A stretch of DNA of 64,000 bases from Denitrobaculum tricleocarpae (lineage in GTDB: Bacteria > Pseudomonadota > Alphaproteobacteria > Kiloniellales > Kiloniellaceae), in assembly GCF_007004665.1 (NCBI RefSeq), contig NZ_ML660063.1, positions 1-64,000 of the forward strand, written 5' to 3'. The notes beneath the pieces were generated by a model that worked only from the letters and a program-made list of their open reading frames with translations, was not told where the DNA came from and did not search any database. Each line of letters starts with the position of its first letter. Within the stretch, counting starts at the first letter, position 1. Shown piece after piece: positions 26,357 through 35,248 of this stretch. A program made the translations under genes and the position numbers.

Positions 26357-27400
26357 CGTTTCTGAGGGGGCTGCGCCGAGCGCGTTCCAGCCGCGAAGTT
26401 GCGCATAAGCAGAGCAGAGAGCGGCGCAGACCACCGCGATGCAGATGTAAATAATGGCGAACTCACCTATGTGAATCGGTGCAAAGAAGGCCAGTGTGAA
26501 GTAATCGTCTCCATACCTTGGTAGAAGGCCGGTCAGGTTGTTGAGGAAGTGATAGACTTTGGGGCTTGCAAACAGGAAAAGCGATCTTGCGACCATAGCC
26601 AAGCCTGCCAGTACAAATAGTATCGCAATGAGTTTCAGGCCATTTCCTCTGGCCAATCGCCAGGCCCCCGATAGGCCCAACCGGTAATCCTCAGTCTCGC
26701 CCTTTCGGTCATCCACTGCCAGGCCTGGGAGCACGAGGCTAAAGCGCATCAGCACCAGCATGAGCACCAGAAAACCTGACCAAAACCAAAGATACTGGCT
26801 GGTAACCATAAAACTTATTTCTCCTGCGTAGGGAAAGAAGGTGCCAAAACGTCCTGACTGGGGGAAAAAGCCGAGGCGGAACAGCAGGTCATCCCCCTTA
26901 AACGCCCACGTGAAAAGCTGCCAGGGCATGATCACGCGTACCGGAACCGCCATCAGCTGCACCAGCGCAAGCATTGGGTTCGTGAAGATGGAAAACAAAA
27001 TCCAGGGCAGGAACAATGCCGTAAAGGGCAGGGCGAGGATTACAATAGATAACAAGCTGTAGGTGAACCAGATACGCTGCCGCCGCCCAAGCAGCAGGCG
27101 GGGGATCAGCCCGGCCTTTTCGCCAAGGAGCATCTGTCGGCAACAGGCGACACCAAAGATTGTGAAGGGCAAAAAGCCCAACAGGTGTAACGCCGTCGTA
27201 TAGAGAAACAGTCCTTTAATCTTGGGGTCTACGGACGTCATTGCGAAGATGACGGCTGAAATCCCGACACTCAGGATCATCGGCAAAAGCGCCAGCTTCG
27301 CCAGACCCCTGAACTGCCCGAAGACCTGCGAGAAGGCCTCGCGGAAGGTTCGGCCAAAGGAGAGCCTGGGCCGCATCGCCGGGGCGCTGTCATGCGTCAT
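26330..27400 (-). CDS. Unidentified integral membrane protein
   Basis: This 356-residue protein has about six hydrophobic helices, with positive residues between pairs, and a central soluble loop (WAFKGDDLLFRLGFFPQSGRFGTFFPYAGE). I do not recognise a family; it has the look of DUF4013-like multi-helix proteins without known activity. Codon use is like neighbouring genes. It is convergent with the BCCT gene and not in an evident operon. A T-rich promoter region and a GC hairpin lie upstream of its start. Confidence 0.75.
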   Translation of the reverse strand: MTHDSAPAMRPRLSFGRTFREAFSQVFGQFRGLAKLALLPMILSVGISAVIFAMTSVDPKIKGLFLYTTALHLLGFLPFTIFGVACCRQMLLGEKAGLIPRLLLGRRQRIWFTYSLLSIVILALPFTALFLPWILFSIFTNPMLALVQLMAVPVRVIMPWQLFTWAFKGDDLLFRLGFFPQSGRFGTFFPYAGEISFMVTSQYLWFWSGFLVLMLVLMRFSLVLPGLAVDDRKGETEDYRLGLSGAWRLARGNGLKLIAILFVLAGLAMVARSLFLFASPKVYHFLNNLTGLLPRYGDDYFTLAFFAPIHIGEFAIIYICIAVVCAALCSAYAQLRGWNALGAAPSETKNPGAHPA

Positions 27401-27770
27401 AATCTGGCGTTTCCGGATTGAAGAAAAGCTGCAACCGGAACGATAAATGGCCTTCCCTTATTTAGGGTAAAGACGGCGCCGCCCGGATGCTGGCCGCACC
27501 GCCGTGAGGCGGTGCATCCCTCCGTGACATTATATAATGCCCCTGATTCCTTGCAGATCGTACGTCAATCTGTGCAGAGAGTTCAGATTTCGCGAGAAAA
27601 CTTGATTTCCCGTCCAGCGCTCCGCAACTCGTCAGACAGCCGCGCTGAAAGCTGCATCGGATCTTCCCCGGAAAAGCAATTCCGGATGTCCCCTGTCTTT
27701 TCGCGCGGTCCTTTCGGATCAACGGATTTGATGTGCCGGAGAGGCACCTCGCATCACAAGGACACGACTC
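27401..27770. other. Gene-free divergent region with a hairpin
   Basis: This 370-base region separates two divergent genes. It holds a perfect hairpin, GCACCGCC (27496-27503) with GGCGGTGC (27508-27515), and a nearby TATATAATG stretch at about 27530 that could be a promoter element for the MAPEG gene. No coding frame with a credible product was seen. Confidence 0.45.
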
Positions 27771-28181
27771 ATGGAAACAGCTTATTTCTATCTCGCCCTG
27801 AGCGGGATGCTCACGGTTCTGCTCTGGACGCCCTACATTCTGGCGCGGGTGTTCGTCTGGGGCCTGCCGACCTTTCTGAACAACTACCCCGCCGGTTTCC
27901 CGGTCGAGCAGCCGGCGCCGCCGCTCTGGGCGGAACGGGCCAAGCGCGCGCACCTCAATCTGGTCGAGACCATGCCCGCCTTCATCGCGGTCGTTTTGGG
28001 TGTTGCCTTCTTCGGGGGCGAAACGGCAGGTTCCACGGTCGGACTTTGGGCGCAGATCTTCTTCCTCGCCCGTCTCGCGCATGCGGTGGTCTATACGCTC
28101 GGCATCCCCTACCTGCGCACGCCGACCTATCTGGTGTCCTGGGCCGCCATTCTGGTGATCGGCGCGCAGGTGGTGATCTGA
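27771..28181 (+). CDS. MAPEG family membrane protein
   Basis: This 136-residue protein has four helices and the MAPEG layout: a conserved AERAKRAHLNLVETMPAFIAVVL (R..RA..N..E..P.F) after helix one and RLAHAVVYTLGIPYLRT near the end. MAPEG proteins include glutathione-dependent membrane enzymes, but most bacterial members are uncharacterised. A hairpin terminator follows at 28202. Confidence 0.92.
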   Translation: METAYFYLALSGMLTVLLWTPYILARVFVWGLPTFLNNYPAGFPVEQPAPPLWAERAKRAHLNLVETMPAFIAVVLGVAFFGGETAGSTVGLWAQIFFLARLAHAVVYTLGIPYLRTPTYLVSWAAILVIGAQVVI

Positions 28182-28201
28182 CGGTCCCAGGACTGATAAC
28201 C

Positions 28202-28226
28202 GCACCCGCGGCAAACCGCTGGGTGC
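28202..28226. terminator. Hairpin between convergent MAPEG and lipoprotein genes
   Basis: GCACCC-GCGG (28202-28211) pairs with CCGC-T-GGGTGC (28216-28226) across a CAAA loop, 20 bases after the MAPEG stop. There is no T-run, but the position suits a shared terminator for both converging genes. Confidence 0.5.
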
Positions 28227-28281
28227 AACGCGAAGCGGGCGGGACCTGATGAGCAGAGCCCGTTCGCTCCCTGCCGGGGCG

Positions 28282-29034
28282 CTAAAGGCTGGCGCGCATC
28301 AGATTGACGAGATCCTCGGTCAGGACGCCGTTCTGCGGCAAGCCCTTGATCTGCTGAAACGCCCGGGTTGCCGCGCGCGTGCCGCCGCCTTGGATACCAT
28401 CGATCGGGCCCTGATAATGCCCCAGCGCCACCAGCAGCCGCTGCGCGGCCTGGATATCGGGTGCGGCCACAAGCGGCGCACCGCCCACCCGTTGGGATTT
28501 CCACTGCTCGAAAAGTTCCCGTTCGCGGAGTTCGCGCCGCAATTCCTCTTCCTGCAGGGTGCTCTGGCGGTCGAAGTCGAGTTGGCGCTGCACATCGCGG
28601 TCTCGCGCGTCCTCCGCCCGGGCATCGCGCTGACGCTCCAGTTCGAGCTGCCGCTCCATTTCGCGGTCACGCGAGGTCTCACGTTCCTTGCTCTTGCGCT
28701 CTTCCACCGGGCGGTCCACGACCTGATTTCCGATCACCCCGCCCAGAATGGCGCCGCCGACAATCGCCGCCAACTGGCCCTTGCCTTTTCCAATGGTCGA
28801 ACCCAAGACGCCGCCTGCAGCTGCTCCGCCGATCGTTCCAAGCGCCGGGGCGGCAGGTTCGCTCTCACCTGAGTCCGAGGCGCAACCCGCGAGTGCGAGA
28901 GCGGCGATCAGTCCCGCGGTGACGACGGCAGCGCGTACGTGCGGCTTTGAACGTGGTCGCCCCGCCACCGCGCGCGCTGGAGATGGAGACAGCCAAGATC
29001 TGCTTTGCCGGCTCGCACTATTGAACGCCGTCAT
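28282..29034 (-). CDS. Lipoprotein with glycine-zipper and peptidoglycan-binding domains
   Basis: This 250-residue protein has a long N-terminal leader ending in a lipobox (LALAGC), then a glycine-zipper hydrophobic region (residues about 65-105), a highly charged Arg/Glu helix likely to be a coiled coil (about 107-170), and a C-terminal PG_binding_1 domain (AAQRLLVALGHYQGPIDGIQGGGTRAATRAFQ). It is probably an outer-membrane-linked cell-wall protein. Its start overlaps the end of the EF-hand gene by 17 bases, so the two are an operon. An initiator closer to the hydrophobic segment is not evident. Confidence 0.85.
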   Translation of the reverse strand: MTAFNSASRQSRSWLSPSPARAVAGRPRSKPHVRAAVVTAGLIAALALAGCASDSGESEPAAPALGTIGGAAAGGVLGSTIGKGKGQLAAIVGGAILGGVIGNQVVDRPVEERKSKERETSRDREMERQLELERQRDARAEDARDRDVQRQLDFDRQSTLQEEELRRELRERELFEQWKSQRVGGAPLVAAPDIQAAQRLLVALGHYQGPIDGIQGGGTRAATRAFQQIKGLPQNGVLTEDLVNLMRASL

Positions 29035-29413
29035 GGGTCAAGACCTCCTCTATCGTGAGTGTGCCGTCCGCATTGCTGTCGGCCTGTTTGAACTGATTGA
29101 GTTTCCGCTTCATGACTTCCTCGAAAGAGAGACTGCCGTTGCCGTCTCCGTCCATCGGGGCGATCGCATCCTGAAAATCTGCTCCGAGCTCGCCGCTTTC
29201 GAGACTGCGGTTACCGTCGCTGTCGATTGCGACGAAGCCCTCAATGGTATCGTGCGCCAATTCCGCCTCGTCGATCAGGCCGTCGCCATTCTGATCGGCT
29301 GCCTCGAAAGCGGCGCGTGTCGCGAGTTCATTTTCGGATTGCGCCGTGGCGTGCGATAGGCCGGTGGCCGTCAGCAGCAGGGTCAATCCTGCAAGAATTA
29401 CAGTCTGTTTCAT
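29018..29413 (-). CDS. Secreted four EF-hand calcium-binding protein
   Basis: From ATG 29413 (GGAGAAGGAGA upstream) this is a 131-residue protein. It has a signal peptide ending near ATA-QSEN and four EF-hand loops at residues 40-51, 64-75, 88-99 and 112-123, for example DQNGDGLIDEAE and DGDGNGSLSFEE. All have good calcium ligands, though loop two is weaker at its sixth ligand. It is likely a periplasmic calcium sensor or buffer. The open frame upstream to 29641 is not needed. It overlaps the downstream PG-binding lipoprotein gene. Confidence 0.88.
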   Translation of the reverse strand: MKQTVILAGLTLLLTATGLSHATAQSENELATRAAFEAADQNGDGLIDEAELAHDTIEGFVAIDSDGNRSLESGELGADFQDAIAPMDGDGNGSLSFEEVMKRKLNQFKQADSNADGTLTIEEVLTHDGVQ

Positions 29414-29658
29414 CGAGGCCGTCTCCTTCTCCTTCTCCAGGTTTTGCCTTTGTCTGATACAGCGTGGGAGCCCCATCCGCCCACTTGCTCCGTTCTGTCC
29501 CCCTTTTTTGCAGTCTTTCGTCAGGTTTACACGGACGCTGGCCCCAAGCTTGGATGAGCATGCACTGCCCGTGCTCAGACCGCTGGTCTTCGCCATAAAA
29601 GAATTAGAGTGATGTCTTGCAATGTAAACGGGCAGTAACATGAGCGGCCCACTGCCCT

Positions 29659-30318
29659 TTAGAGGTCTCGCGGACGCTGTCCGGATGCCAGGGAGAGAAC
29701 CCGCGCGGCATCCTGAAGATCCGAGAGGTCGATATGAACCTGCAACCCGTCGGTCACCGGCTTGCGCAGCTGATACGCTCCCTTCAAAGCCGCTCTCACT
29801 TTGCCCTGCCTTGCCAATCCTGCGATCCGCGTGCGGGAGAGGCCCAGTTCCCGGGCCAGCACACGGTCGGCCCGCACCGCGGTCGGGTGGGGCAGGGAGA
29901 ACTCGATCTCGATGCGCGATGTGGTGCAGTTGGGGCCTGAGATCACGGCTTTCTGCACCGTGACGTCGCCGCAGATCTCGATCTCTCCGCTGAAGCGGCG
30001 CAAGCCCGCCAGGTCGAAGGCGAAAGACTTAGCCAAGGCGGCGTCGTTGGATTGCAAGGCGCCGAGGACGCCAGGATCCAGCGCCTGCACAGCCTGACGC
30101 TCGACGACCGGGCGTTTCCAGGTCGTTTCGCAGAGGCTGCAACGATAGAGCAGCCAGGCGTCGAGGCGCTTGCCGTTCGCGTTGAGCCGGAATTTGCCGC
30201 TGGTCTCGAAGGCGGCGGTTTGTCCGCAGCCGCTGCAGAAGAGCAGGGGCCGCGGCGCGGTCAGGGGGCTCACCGTCCAGCGGACGGAGAGCCAGTGGCC
30301 GTAAAAAAGGCGAGTCAT
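29659..30318 (-). CDS. DUF1062 family protein
   Basis: This 219-residue protein has the DUF1062 pattern: a first half with CSGCG and CSLCE pairs that could bind zinc, the FETSGKFRLNANGKRLDAWLLYRC region, TWKRPVVER, and a C-terminal S4-like helix pair (ARELGLSRTRIAGLARQGKV). The function of the family is unknown; the zinc ribbon plus S4-like end suggests RNA binding. It is monocistronic and followed by the EF-hand gene on the same strand after about 245 bases. Confidence 0.85.
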   Translation of the reverse strand: MTRLFYGHWLSVRWTVSPLTAPRPLLFCSGCGQTAAFETSGKFRLNANGKRLDAWLLYRCSLCETTWKRPVVERQAVQALDPGVLGALQSNDAALAKSFAFDLAGLRRFSGEIEICGDVTVQKAVISGPNCTTSRIEIEFSLPHPTAVRADRVLARELGLSRTRIAGLARQGKVRAALKGAYQLRKPVTDGLQVHIDLSDLQDAARVLSLASGQRPRDL

Positions 30319-31762
30319 CTCGTTTCGGTCTTCCTGTTGGAAGTCCGCCGAGGTGACGGTCAGGGAATCTTTGCTGAGTTCCCGATGATCGGTATGGAGG
30401 TCTGATCAAGCGGCGCAGTGTGACGTTTTATTCTTGGGGCCGACGGTCCGCGAACAGAGCGGGTTGATCGCCGGGATGGTCCTCAAAAAAGTTGAGCGCA
30501 GCGGTCCGGAGAACGCGTTGGAAAATGCCATACCGGTCTCGAACCGCCACCCCTGCGAAGCGCTGTCAAACTGCATGGCCCGCGCCCTGAAAAAGGATGC
30601 GGTCATGCAACGGGTGGATTTAGGTCATGCGTTCATGACCCGGGTGAGACCGGCGGTTATGATGGCAAAGCGCGGCTCCGGCTGTTTGTTTTCAGAAAGA
30701 CAGGAAGGAAGTTGTATCGAAATCCGGGGAATTTGGGCAAGAGCGAACTGCGCCAGGCGCCACCTGGAGCCCTTTTCACTGCAGTCCCGCGGCAGGCCGG
30801 CGTTCAGGTCTTTTTTGTCGTTTCGAAGGATTGATGCCGTCTTTGTCCAGAAATTTCGACGTGGTTCGCCTCGGGTTACTTGAGGCAACGGAGCTCAGCG
30901 GCAGTTTCATTGCCGTGGTATTGTGTTGGACTGCACCTTCGCCCGTCAGTGACTCGCCGCTGCTCCGGAGTATTTCCGATCAAGGGTAGAGGAGACTGTG
31001 ACCTCCGCAATTTTTCTTGCGGCGCAGTCATAGCTTCTTGATCGCCCGGTTCCGTGATTTGACTCTGTCGGGTTACGCGGCAGATGCGCCGCGATCGGTA
31101 TTAAACGGCTGTTCGCGAAGCTTATGCAACGGGTTCCGACATGCTCCTAGAGAATTCCGGGACATCTTCTGAAAATATAAAATTTAGAAATACGCATAAT
31201 ATAAATAAAAGCTCCTTTTTATACATGAATTTTATTTAAAAATCGTGCTTCAGTTTTTGATCAACTGTCTTGAGGAGATCGAGCGTCGCACAGCCGTCAC
31301 TTGCTGCAAGCGTCTGCGCTGTTGAACCTGGCCACCGCATTTCCCAACGAAGGGGTTTTCACAGCTGGATCTTTGAAAAACCTATTTAAAATATTGAAAA
31401 ATAGTTATAAAAATTGAAGTGTTCCAAATAAGTGTTTCCGGGCAGGAGATTGAATGCAGGCTTCCCGCCGCGTGTTGCGGTAAGGCTTTTCGTCAAGGCC
31501 CGGGGCGTGCCTCCGGCTTGACGAAAACTCTATTCATCTCTTTGCCGAACAAAATGCGGGTTTTAAAGGGATTTGTAAGAATCTGAAATATAACATTAAA
31601 ATTAACAAAATCATCATGTGTGGATGTTGTTACTTAAAAGAAAGCTTTATGTTATTTGATTTGGGTGGCCGATTCGCCTTCAATTCATGGCTTTGAACCC
31701 TTGCCGGTCTGGATTTTGCCGCCCCGCTGCGCGGCTTTGTCGCCAACAAAAAAGGAACAGAT
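30319..31762. other. Long non-coding region
   Basis: This 1.4-kb region lies upstream of the methyltransferase gene. The first 600 bases have only low-quality overlapping frames on both strands, and I find no credible gene. The stretches around 31160-31260, 31380-31430 and 31560-31660 are strongly A/T-rich. An 11-bp perfect inverted repeat, TTTTCGTCAAG at 31487-31497 with CTTGACGAAAA at 31517-31527, lies between two A/T-rich blocks and could be an attenuator or a small-RNA terminator. Confidence 0.5.
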
Positions 31763-32578
31763 ATGTCCGAAGCATCCCTATCCGATTACAGTCTGGGTCA
31801 TGAGAGCGCTTTCCTGGGGTACCTGCGGCTCAGGAACGCCGAGACCTCGGTCCGGTTCGCCCGGGACCGGATCAGGGAGGATAGCCGGATCCTGGACTGC
31901 GGATGCGGTCCCGGTTCCATCACGGTCGGTCTCGCGGAATGGGCGCCGAAGGGGCAGACGGTCGGGATCGACATCAACGGGGCGCAGCTGGTCGGCGCGC
32001 AGGCGATGGCGCAGGCCATGGGCGTCGAAAACGTTTCCTTTCGCGAAGCCAACCTCTTCGATTTGCCTTTTGCCGACGAAAGCTTCGATTTCGTCTTTGC
32101 CCAGACCGTCTTTTGCCACATTCCGAACCGGGACAGGGCGATGCGGGAGATCCATCGCGTGCTTTCCTCGGGCGGTCACGTCGCGCTCCGCGATATCATC
32201 AATGAGCAGGTCGTCATCCTGCCCGGGGATGCGCGATTGCAGAGGCTGAACCGGATCGTCCGCCAGGGCATTATCTCGACCGGCGGCGACCCGGATGTCG
32301 GGCGTGTTCTCGGCCCGCTGCTCCAGCATAACGGCTTCGAAGCCATCGAGGTGTCGCTGGACTGGGAGCAGGCGCCCAGGGGCGAGCAGCGTGCGGACTA
32401 CTTCTGCAATCTGGTCGAAACACTGGCAAGCGGCAGTCTCGGTGCGCGCGCGCTGGAAAAGGGCTGGTGCACGCGCGAAGAGCGCGATGAAATCGTCGAG
32501 GCCTGGCGCGACCTCGCCCGTGACCCCTTCGGCTGCTCCGGCTTGCCGCTCGTACAGGCTCTCGGCCGGAAAGCCTGA
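31763..32578 (+). CDS. Class I SAM-dependent methyltransferase (UbiE-like)
   Basis: This 271-residue enzyme has the Rossmann SAM motif I ILDCGCGPGSITVGLA, a motif II VGIDINGAQLVGAQ, and a later FDFVFAQTVFCHI and VLSSGGHVALRDI, as in the UbiE/Methyltransf_11 family. The acceptor substrate is unknown; C- or O-methylation of a lipid-like or small metabolite is possible. It is the first gene of a small co-directional group with cutA and an unidentified gene. An unusually long A/T-rich leader region lies in front of it. Confidence 0.9.
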   Translation: MSEASLSDYSLGHESAFLGYLRLRNAETSVRFARDRIREDSRILDCGCGPGSITVGLAEWAPKGQTVGIDINGAQLVGAQAMAQAMGVENVSFREANLFDLPFADESFDFVFAQTVFCHIPNRDRAMREIHRVLSSGGHVALRDIINEQVVILPGDARLQRLNRIVRQGIISTGGDPDVGRVLGPLLQHNGFEAIEVSLDWEQAPRGEQRADYFCNLVETLASGSLGARALEKGWCTREERDEIVEAWRDLARDPFGCSGLPLVQALGRKA

Positions 32579-32671
32579 GACACGCGAACGTGGAAATGCG
32601 CTGGCGATGTCCGGGTTGGGAGTCGTAAGCTTCCAACCCGCGGATGTGATGGAGGGCAGGGGCGAAAAGGC

Positions 32672-33055
32672 GTGGCGAAGAAAGACACTGCAACTGGAGA
32701 CACCGAAGCTGAAGGCGCCAAAACTGAAGGTGCCGAAAAAGACCGCCCGGTTCTGATCCAGATAACTGTGCCCGACCAAACGGTTGCCGGGTCGATCGCG
32801 ACCGCATTGGTCGAACGGCGCCTGGCCGCCGCCGTCCATATGGCGGAGATCGCTTCGGTCTATCGCTGGCAGGGGGCGGTCCGGCGGGGACCGGAGATCG
32901 TCCTGACCGCGAAAAGCCTTGCGGCGCGCTTCGCGGCGGTAAAGGCACTGGTCGATGAACTGCACCCCTACGAACTGCCGCCGCTGCTCCGGGTCGATAT
33001 CGCGCAGACCTCGCCCGAGTATGCCCATTGGATTGCGGAGAACACGGATGGGTGA
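32672..33055 (+). CDS. cutA: Divalent-cation tolerance protein CutA with extended N-terminus
   Basis: The CutA1 fold is clear: LIQITVPDQTVAGSIATALVERRLAAAVHM, SVYRWQGAVRRGPEIVLTAKS and the HPYELPPLLRVDI segment. CutA proteins are trimeric and bind Cu or Zn. This one starts at GTG 32672 and carries an extra N-terminal tail of about 24 residues (ATGDTEAEGAKTEGAEKDR), which is low-complexity and derives from short direct repeats. The tail is not found in typical members, which are about 110 residues. It lies between the methyltransferase and an unidentified gene, and may be co-transcribed. Confidence 0.92.
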   Translation: MAKKDTATGDTEAEGAKTEGAEKDRPVLIQITVPDQTVAGSIATALVERRLAAAVHMAEIASVYRWQGAVRRGPEIVLTAKSLAARFAAVKALVDELHPYELPPLLRVDIAQTSPEYAHWIAENTDG

Positions 33056-33064
33056 TCACCCGAT

Positions 33065-34039
33065 ATGAAAGAGATCGCGTTACGGCACGTCGCCAAAATC
33101 CCGCCTCCGCCCAAAGGATTCAAATTCGTTTCGGTCTCTGTCTCGCTCCAGGGCGCGGCGCAGCTTCTCTACATCGAGACCAAGGCCGAAAGTCTGGTGC
33201 ACCGGCAAACAGAAAGCGATGGTTTCGCGGTGTTTCCCGTGCCGGACATGGGGGCCGCCTTTCGCTACAGACTCGTGACGACGGGTGGTGAGAACTCGCG
33301 TGAAATCGACTTCCCGCCTTTCGAGTTTGCTTTCCCCATGGTTGACGTCTTCGCGGACGGATCCGCCGCTATTGTGGGCAGCCGCTGCAGATGGCGGTCA
33401 AAAGACGACTACGATGTAAACGGCATGATTGTCGATCGCGCGACGGGACAGGAAATACGCTTCCTCGCGGGCGACGGTGTTCAGGACATTGGCGTGGATG
33501 GAAGCGACCGCCTCTGGATTTCCTACTTCGACGAGGGAGTCTACGGTAATTTTGGCTGGGGAAATCTTGATCCGAATGGGGAGCGCACGCCTGCGCCTGT
33601 CGGCGCCTCCGGTCTCAACTGTTTCGACCGGCGTGGCGACATCGTCTGGCAGCACGATCAGGAGCAGCAATTCATCGACGACTGCTACGCGCTGAACGTG
33701 ACCCGGGACGTGACCCACTTCTATTTCTACTCGGATTTCGATCTGGGGCATGTCTCGAGCGACTTTACGGCCCTCTACCGAAAGACGGATATCAGAGGCG
33801 CTCACGCCTTCGCCATTTCGCCGGACAGAGTTCTCTTCTCAGGCCAATACGACGACCCGCCCGATCGCGTCTATCTGCTGTCGCTCCAAGGAGACGAAAG
33901 CGCGAAGTCCCGGACAGGCCGCTTGCTCTTGCCCGCTGGCAAGATCCCCAAGGATGTAACCCTGATCGGCCGCGGTTCGTCGCTGCACCTCTTTACCAGG
34001 AAGGACTGGTACAGGGTCACCCTGGAGGAAATCGAATAG
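33065..34039 (+). CDS. Unidentified protein, probable beta-propeller-like fold
   Basis: This 324-residue protein starts 10 bases after cutA. It has no signal peptide or membrane segment and is rich in short beta-strand repeats with turns such as DGSAAIVG, VDGSDRLWISYFDEGVYG and YLLSLQGDES, so a propeller-like fold is likely. I do not recognise a catalytic motif. The WISYFDEGVYGN segment is a common feature of a broadly distributed unnamed family. Function unknown; the cutA neighbourhood gives no clear clue. Confidence 0.72.
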   Translation: MKEIALRHVAKIPPPPKGFKFVSVSVSLQGAAQLLYIETKAESLVHRQTESDGFAVFPVPDMGAAFRYRLVTTGGENSREIDFPPFEFAFPMVDVFADGSAAIVGSRCRWRSKDDYDVNGMIVDRATGQEIRFLAGDGVQDIGVDGSDRLWISYFDEGVYGNFGWGNLDPNGERTPAPVGASGLNCFDRRGDIVWQHDQEQQFIDDCYALNVTRDVTHFYFYSDFDLGHVSSDFTALYRKTDIRGAHAFAISPDRVLFSGQYDDPPDRVYLLSLQGDESAKSRTGRLLLPAGKIPKDVTLIGRGSSLHLFTRKDWYRVTLEEIE

Positions 34040-34118
34040 CGGCGCAGGTTTTGGGTTCCGAGCCACGGGCCTCCTCTTCCGCCAAAACGCATTTCAAATG
34101 AAAAAGGAAACACCCGAC

Positions 34119-34394
34119 ATGAAGTTCTTGCCGAAGCGATCTCTGCCCACCGTCGTTACTCTCCTCGCTGTGACCGCCCTGTCCGGCTGCGCGGCGACCG
34201 AAGCAAAGGACGCCTGCGGCGCGGAGGGTTATCAGTCTCTGGTCGGAACCTCGCTTGCCGCCGTCACCCTGCCCGCATCGCTGAACAGCCGCATCATTCA
34301 GCCCGGCGATCTGGTGACGCAGGATTATGCCGAGGACCGGATCAACTTCGAGCTTGATGATAAAGGCACGATCACGCGGGTGTTTTGCGGGTAA
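34119..34394 (+). CDS. I78-family peptidase inhibitor-like lipoprotein
   Basis: From ATG 34119 (AAGGAAA upstream) this 91-residue protein has a lipobox LSGC and then a short domain with the I78/potato-inhibitor-like pattern: CGAEGYQSLVGTSLAAV, a middle RIIQPGDLVTQDY, and an RINFELDDKGTITRVFCG end. Two cysteines (in DACG and VFCG) may form a disulfide. Members are thought to inhibit serine proteases in the periplasm. An ATG at 34098 in the same frame is possible but has no Shine-Dalgarno site. Confidence 0.88.
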   Translation: MKFLPKRSLPTVVTLLAVTALSGCAATEAKDACGAEGYQSLVGTSLAAVTLPASLNSRIIQPGDLVTQDYAEDRINFELDDKGTITRVFCG

Positions 34395-34418
34395 CTTTGA
34401 TTTTGACCTGCTCCCGGG

Positions 34419-34967
34419 TCATTCCCTCTCGCGCAGCCGCCGCCGGGTTTCCATCAGGGCGAAACCCAGCAGGTTTTCGCCCTGCCAGTTGCGCGGATCT
34501 TCGATCAGGGGATCATCCGCGGCCAGACCGACGCCCCAGATCTGATCGAGCGGACTGGCCTCGACCAGAACGCGGGCGCCGGTGTTGAGCAGAAACACTT
34601 TCAGCTCGGGGTTCTGACTGAACTTTTCGATATTGCCGCGCACCACGATCTCGAATTTCCTCTCGTCCCAGAGGCATTGCTCGAAGTCACGCACCTCCCG
34701 CCCCAGGGCCTTCGCTTTACCTGGATTCTCCGCTGCCAGGATCTCGGCCGATTTCTCCGCATCTCCGAAAAGCCGCGCCTTCGCGGCCATCATGAAGTGC
34801 TCGACCGTCTTATAAAGCTCGCCGTCATGGGTGAAGGGCGCGTCGTACCATTGGCTGAAACAGGTCTTGGTGACCAGACCTTCCGTTTTCCTGTGGCCCC
34901 AAAAGTAGACGTATTTCACCCGGTTGCCCGTACTCAGGTAAGTGATCAGATCCCGTGTGTTCTTCAT
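34419..34967 (-). CDS. NADAR family protein (YbiA-like)
   Basis: This 182-residue protein matches NADAR/DUF1768: YVYFWGHRK, CFSQWYDAPFTHDGELYKTVEHFMMAAKARLFGD, and LDQIWGVGLAADDP followed by NWQGENLLGFALMETRRRL. Members act on riboflavin intermediates or ADP-ribose-type N-glycosidic substrates and cluster with NAD-related or ADP-ribosylation systems. It is convergent with the I78 gene. No partner macrodomain or ADP-ribosyltransferase is next to it. Confidence 0.93.
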   Translation of the reverse strand: MKNTRDLITYLSTGNRVKYVYFWGHRKTEGLVTKTCFSQWYDAPFTHDGELYKTVEHFMMAAKARLFGDAEKSAEILAAENPGKAKALGREVRDFEQCLWDERKFEIVVRGNIEKFSQNPELKVFLLNTGARVLVEASPLDQIWGVGLAADDPLIEDPRNWQGENLLGFALMETRRRLRERE

Positions 34968-35058
34968 CGATCAGTTCCAGCCTGCGTGCGGCCGCTACCT
35001 GCCGCGGTTCATTCTTATCTTAGTCGTAATTATGTCCCTATAATGGCATGGCCATTGA

Positions 35059-35084
35059 GGCCGGGAGCTTTTCCGCTCCCGGCC
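35059..35084. terminator. Hairpin between the slipin and NADAR genes
   Basis: A perfect 10-bp inverted repeat, GGCCGGGAGC at 35059-35068 and GCTCCCGGCC at 35075-35084, has a TTTTCC loop. It lies between the slipin stop (35246) and the NADAR start (34967), both on the minus strand, and is a likely terminator or mRNA-stabilising hairpin. Confidence 0.55.
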
Positions 35085-35197
35085 CCTCCGGCCATCCGGA
35101 CTCCCTGGTTTGCCTTCTCCGGAACCGGGTCTGCCTGACCCGGAGCCATGAGAGCGCGGAGCGTCACCGGCACAGTCAAGAGGCTAGCTCTTAGTCA

Positions 35198-35248
35198 AGA
35201 GGCTGATTCACGTCTTTCACTGAAGCAGCGAAAGACGATCAGGCTCTA
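35198..35248 (-). repeat. Single hairpin element of the same family as the 24.7-25.0 kb array
   Basis: Read on the minus strand this begins GAGCCTGATCG directly at the slipin stop codon, has stem CGTCTTTC / GAAAGACG plus CTG / CAG, the TGA bulge, then ATCAGCCTCT. The ends match the array units while the stem sequence differs but is still paired. It abuts the stop, a position suited to protecting the mRNA 3' end. Confidence 0.85.

Noticed and set aside
30434-30883. Possible 149-residue gene
   Set aside because: No conserved motif, no ribosome-binding site and equal-quality frames on the opposite strand.
34091-34104. Further MarR operator near the I78 gene (ATTTCA-AA-TGAAAA)
   Set aside because: Half-sites differ from GTTTCA, it lies over the possible start, and the gene has no link with the hmg pathway.
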